Source: Planctomycetota bacterium (GTDB lineage Bacteria > Planctomycetota > Phycisphaerae > Tepidisphaerales > Tepidisphaeraceae). From it: a stretch of DNA of 7,895 bases. How positions within the stretch are numbered: the first letter of the stretch is position 1; the number at the start of each line of letters is the position of its first letter. The stretch lies in the NCBI GenBank assembly GCA_023417885.1, contig JAEZED010000029.1, positions 1 to 7,895 on the forward strand, read 5' to 3'. The translations under genes and the position numbers were made by a program. This document shows, one piece after another, positions 6,985-7,895 of this stretch. The notes beneath the pieces are model-generated. The model saw only the letters and a list, made by a program, of their open reading frames with translations. It was not told the origin of the DNA and did no database searches.

Positions 6985-7895
6985 TCAGCGAGACAGGGCA
7001 GCCCCGCCGTCTATGGTTCGCAGCGAGGGAGACGGCATGCTGGCCGGCTTCGCGATGCCCAAGCCGCCGTCGGTGGTCAGTTGGTTGCGCTCGTTGTAGG
7101 CGTAGGCGGTTGTCGCGTCGGGCGTGGCGCTGCCGTCGGCGCCAAAATCCTCCGCCTTCTCGAGCCGGTTGCCGGAGAGGTCGTGGGCGTAGGTGTGGAT
7201 GTAGTCGCCCGCGTCGGGCAGGCCGTCGATGCCCAGGCCGTCGTCACCCTCGTCGCGGTGCTCCTGCGTCAGGCGGCCGATGGCGTCGTAGGTCCAGTCG
7301 ATGCGCGTCGTGCTGAACGGTATGGCGGAGTCGCCGTCGTAGCGCATCTCCAGCATCTGGTCGCGCTGGCCGTCGCTTTCGTAGGTGATCTCCTGCCGGA
7401 GCAGGTGGAAGCCGGCCCCGTTGCTGACGTTCAGCACCTCCAGGCGGTTCAGCTGGTCGTAGTCGTAGTCCCAGGCCACGTCGTCCGCCGTGCTGCCCGG
7501 GTCGTTGTGGTGGCGCGTCGTGCCCCGCGCGCCGGTGGCGGTGTAGGTGTGCTCGGTGACGAGGTTGGCGGTCTGCCCGTTGAGCTTCGTTGCCGCGACC
7601 TTCCACAGCTGGCCCAGGTCGTTGTAGGTGTAGCTCGTGTCGTTGTCGGCCGTGTACGTCCGCGTCAGCCGTCCCGTGGCCGGGTCGTACTCGCGGTGGA
7701 TCGTCCCCTCGGGCGTGGTCTCGGTCGCCAGCCCGCCGGTGACCGGGTCATAGGCATAGGTGCTGCTGCGGGCGGCGGCGACCATGCTGCCAGCATACTC
7801 GATGACCGCCTCCCGCCGGCCCAGCTCGTCGTAGGCGTAGAGCGTCTTCTCGTCGGGCGTGTCATCGGCCTCGATGCGGAAGCGGCGCTCCTCCA
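6985..7895 (-). CDS. RHS/YD-repeat protein, C-terminal part (5' end outside the window)
   Basis: The reverse strand is open from the right edge to a TGA at 6985-6987, giving 302 visible residues; a Met at 7783-7785 is internal, because YD repeats continue upstream of it. About eight YD-type repeats are readable, among them YAYDELGRRE, REYDPATGRLTRTY, YTYNDLGQLW, YDYDQLNRLE, WTYDAIGRLT, YAHDLSGNRLE and YAYNERNQLTTD. Such repeats build the hollow beta-shell of RHS, teneurin and toxin-carrier proteins. The repeat array stops abruptly after NERNQLTTDGG, where family members usually go on to further repeats and an RHS core. It is followed only by about 25 unrelated residues rich in Pro, Ser and Ala. 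No RHS core motif or toxin domain is seen. This could be a truncated or recombined RHS gene. It converges on the chaperone gene with a 4-base gap and has no evident link to the molybdoenzyme. Confidence 0.8.
   Translation of the reverse strand, partial: EERRFRIEADDTPDEKTLYAYDELGRREAVIEYAGSMVAAARSSTYAYDPVTGGLATETTPEGTIHREYDPATGRLTRTYTADNDTSYTYNDLGQLWKVAATKLNGQTANLVTEHTYTATGARGTTRHHNDPGSTADDVAWDYDYDQLNRLEVLNVSNGAGFHLLRQEITYESDGQRDQMLEMRYDGDSAIPFSTTRIDWTYDAIGRLTQEHRDEGDDGLGIDGLPDAGDYIHTYAHDLSGNRLEKAEDFGADGSATPDATTAYAYNERNQLTTDGGLGIAKPASMPSPSLRTIDGGAALSR

Noticed and set aside
7006..7036. Inverted repeat GCCGTCT / AGACGGC with a 17-base loop, as a possible shared terminator between the convergent genes
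   Set aside because: The arms are short, the loop is long, there is no T run on either side, and it lies inside the RHS reading frame.

Overview
The window is GC-rich and almost fully coding. Its core is one forward-strand operon for a type II DMSO-reductase-family molybdenum enzyme: a Tat-exported catalytic alpha subunit (124-3633), a four-cluster iron-sulfur beta subunit (3692-4834), a membrane-tethered gamma subunit with an ethylbenzene-dehydrogenase-type heme b domain (5171-6217), and a TorD/NarJ-type assembly chaperone (6234-6980). Alpha and beta most resemble, from memory of the families, the periplasm-facing nitrite oxidoreductase/nitrate reductase group (NxrAB of Nitrospira and anammox bacteria and their uncharacterised relatives). 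Chlorate, perchlorate, selenate, dimethylsulfide and ethylbenzene enzymes are more distant relatives. The substrate and the direction of reaction cannot be settled from sequence alone.

Layout: bases 1-88 are probably the 3' end of an upstream gene, with no room for a convincing separate promoter before alpha. Alpha and beta are 58 bases apart. The 336 bases between beta and gamma hold what looks like a wrecked gene for a small membrane protein: its N-terminal motif is split by one extra base, and its middle is missing. Gamma and the chaperone are 16 bases apart. From 6985 to the right edge, on the other strand, lies the 3' end of an RHS/YD-repeat protein, convergent with the operon and only 4 bases from it.

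How it works together (inference from the family): the chaperone guards alpha during cofactor loading; alpha and beta leave the cytoplasm together on alpha's Tat signal; electrons run from the Mo-bisMGD centre through five Fe-S clusters to heme b in gamma. Gamma is held to the membrane by one N-terminal helix and a long Ala/Pro/Ser linker. There is no NarI-type membrane cytochrome and no cytochrome c in the window, so the electron partner is unknown.

Organism: high GC, an NXR/Nar-like periplasmic enzyme and a large YD-repeat protein would fit an environmental planctomycete or a similarly deep-branching Gram-negative-type bacterium. This is a weak inference; no rRNA or other phylogenetic marker is present.
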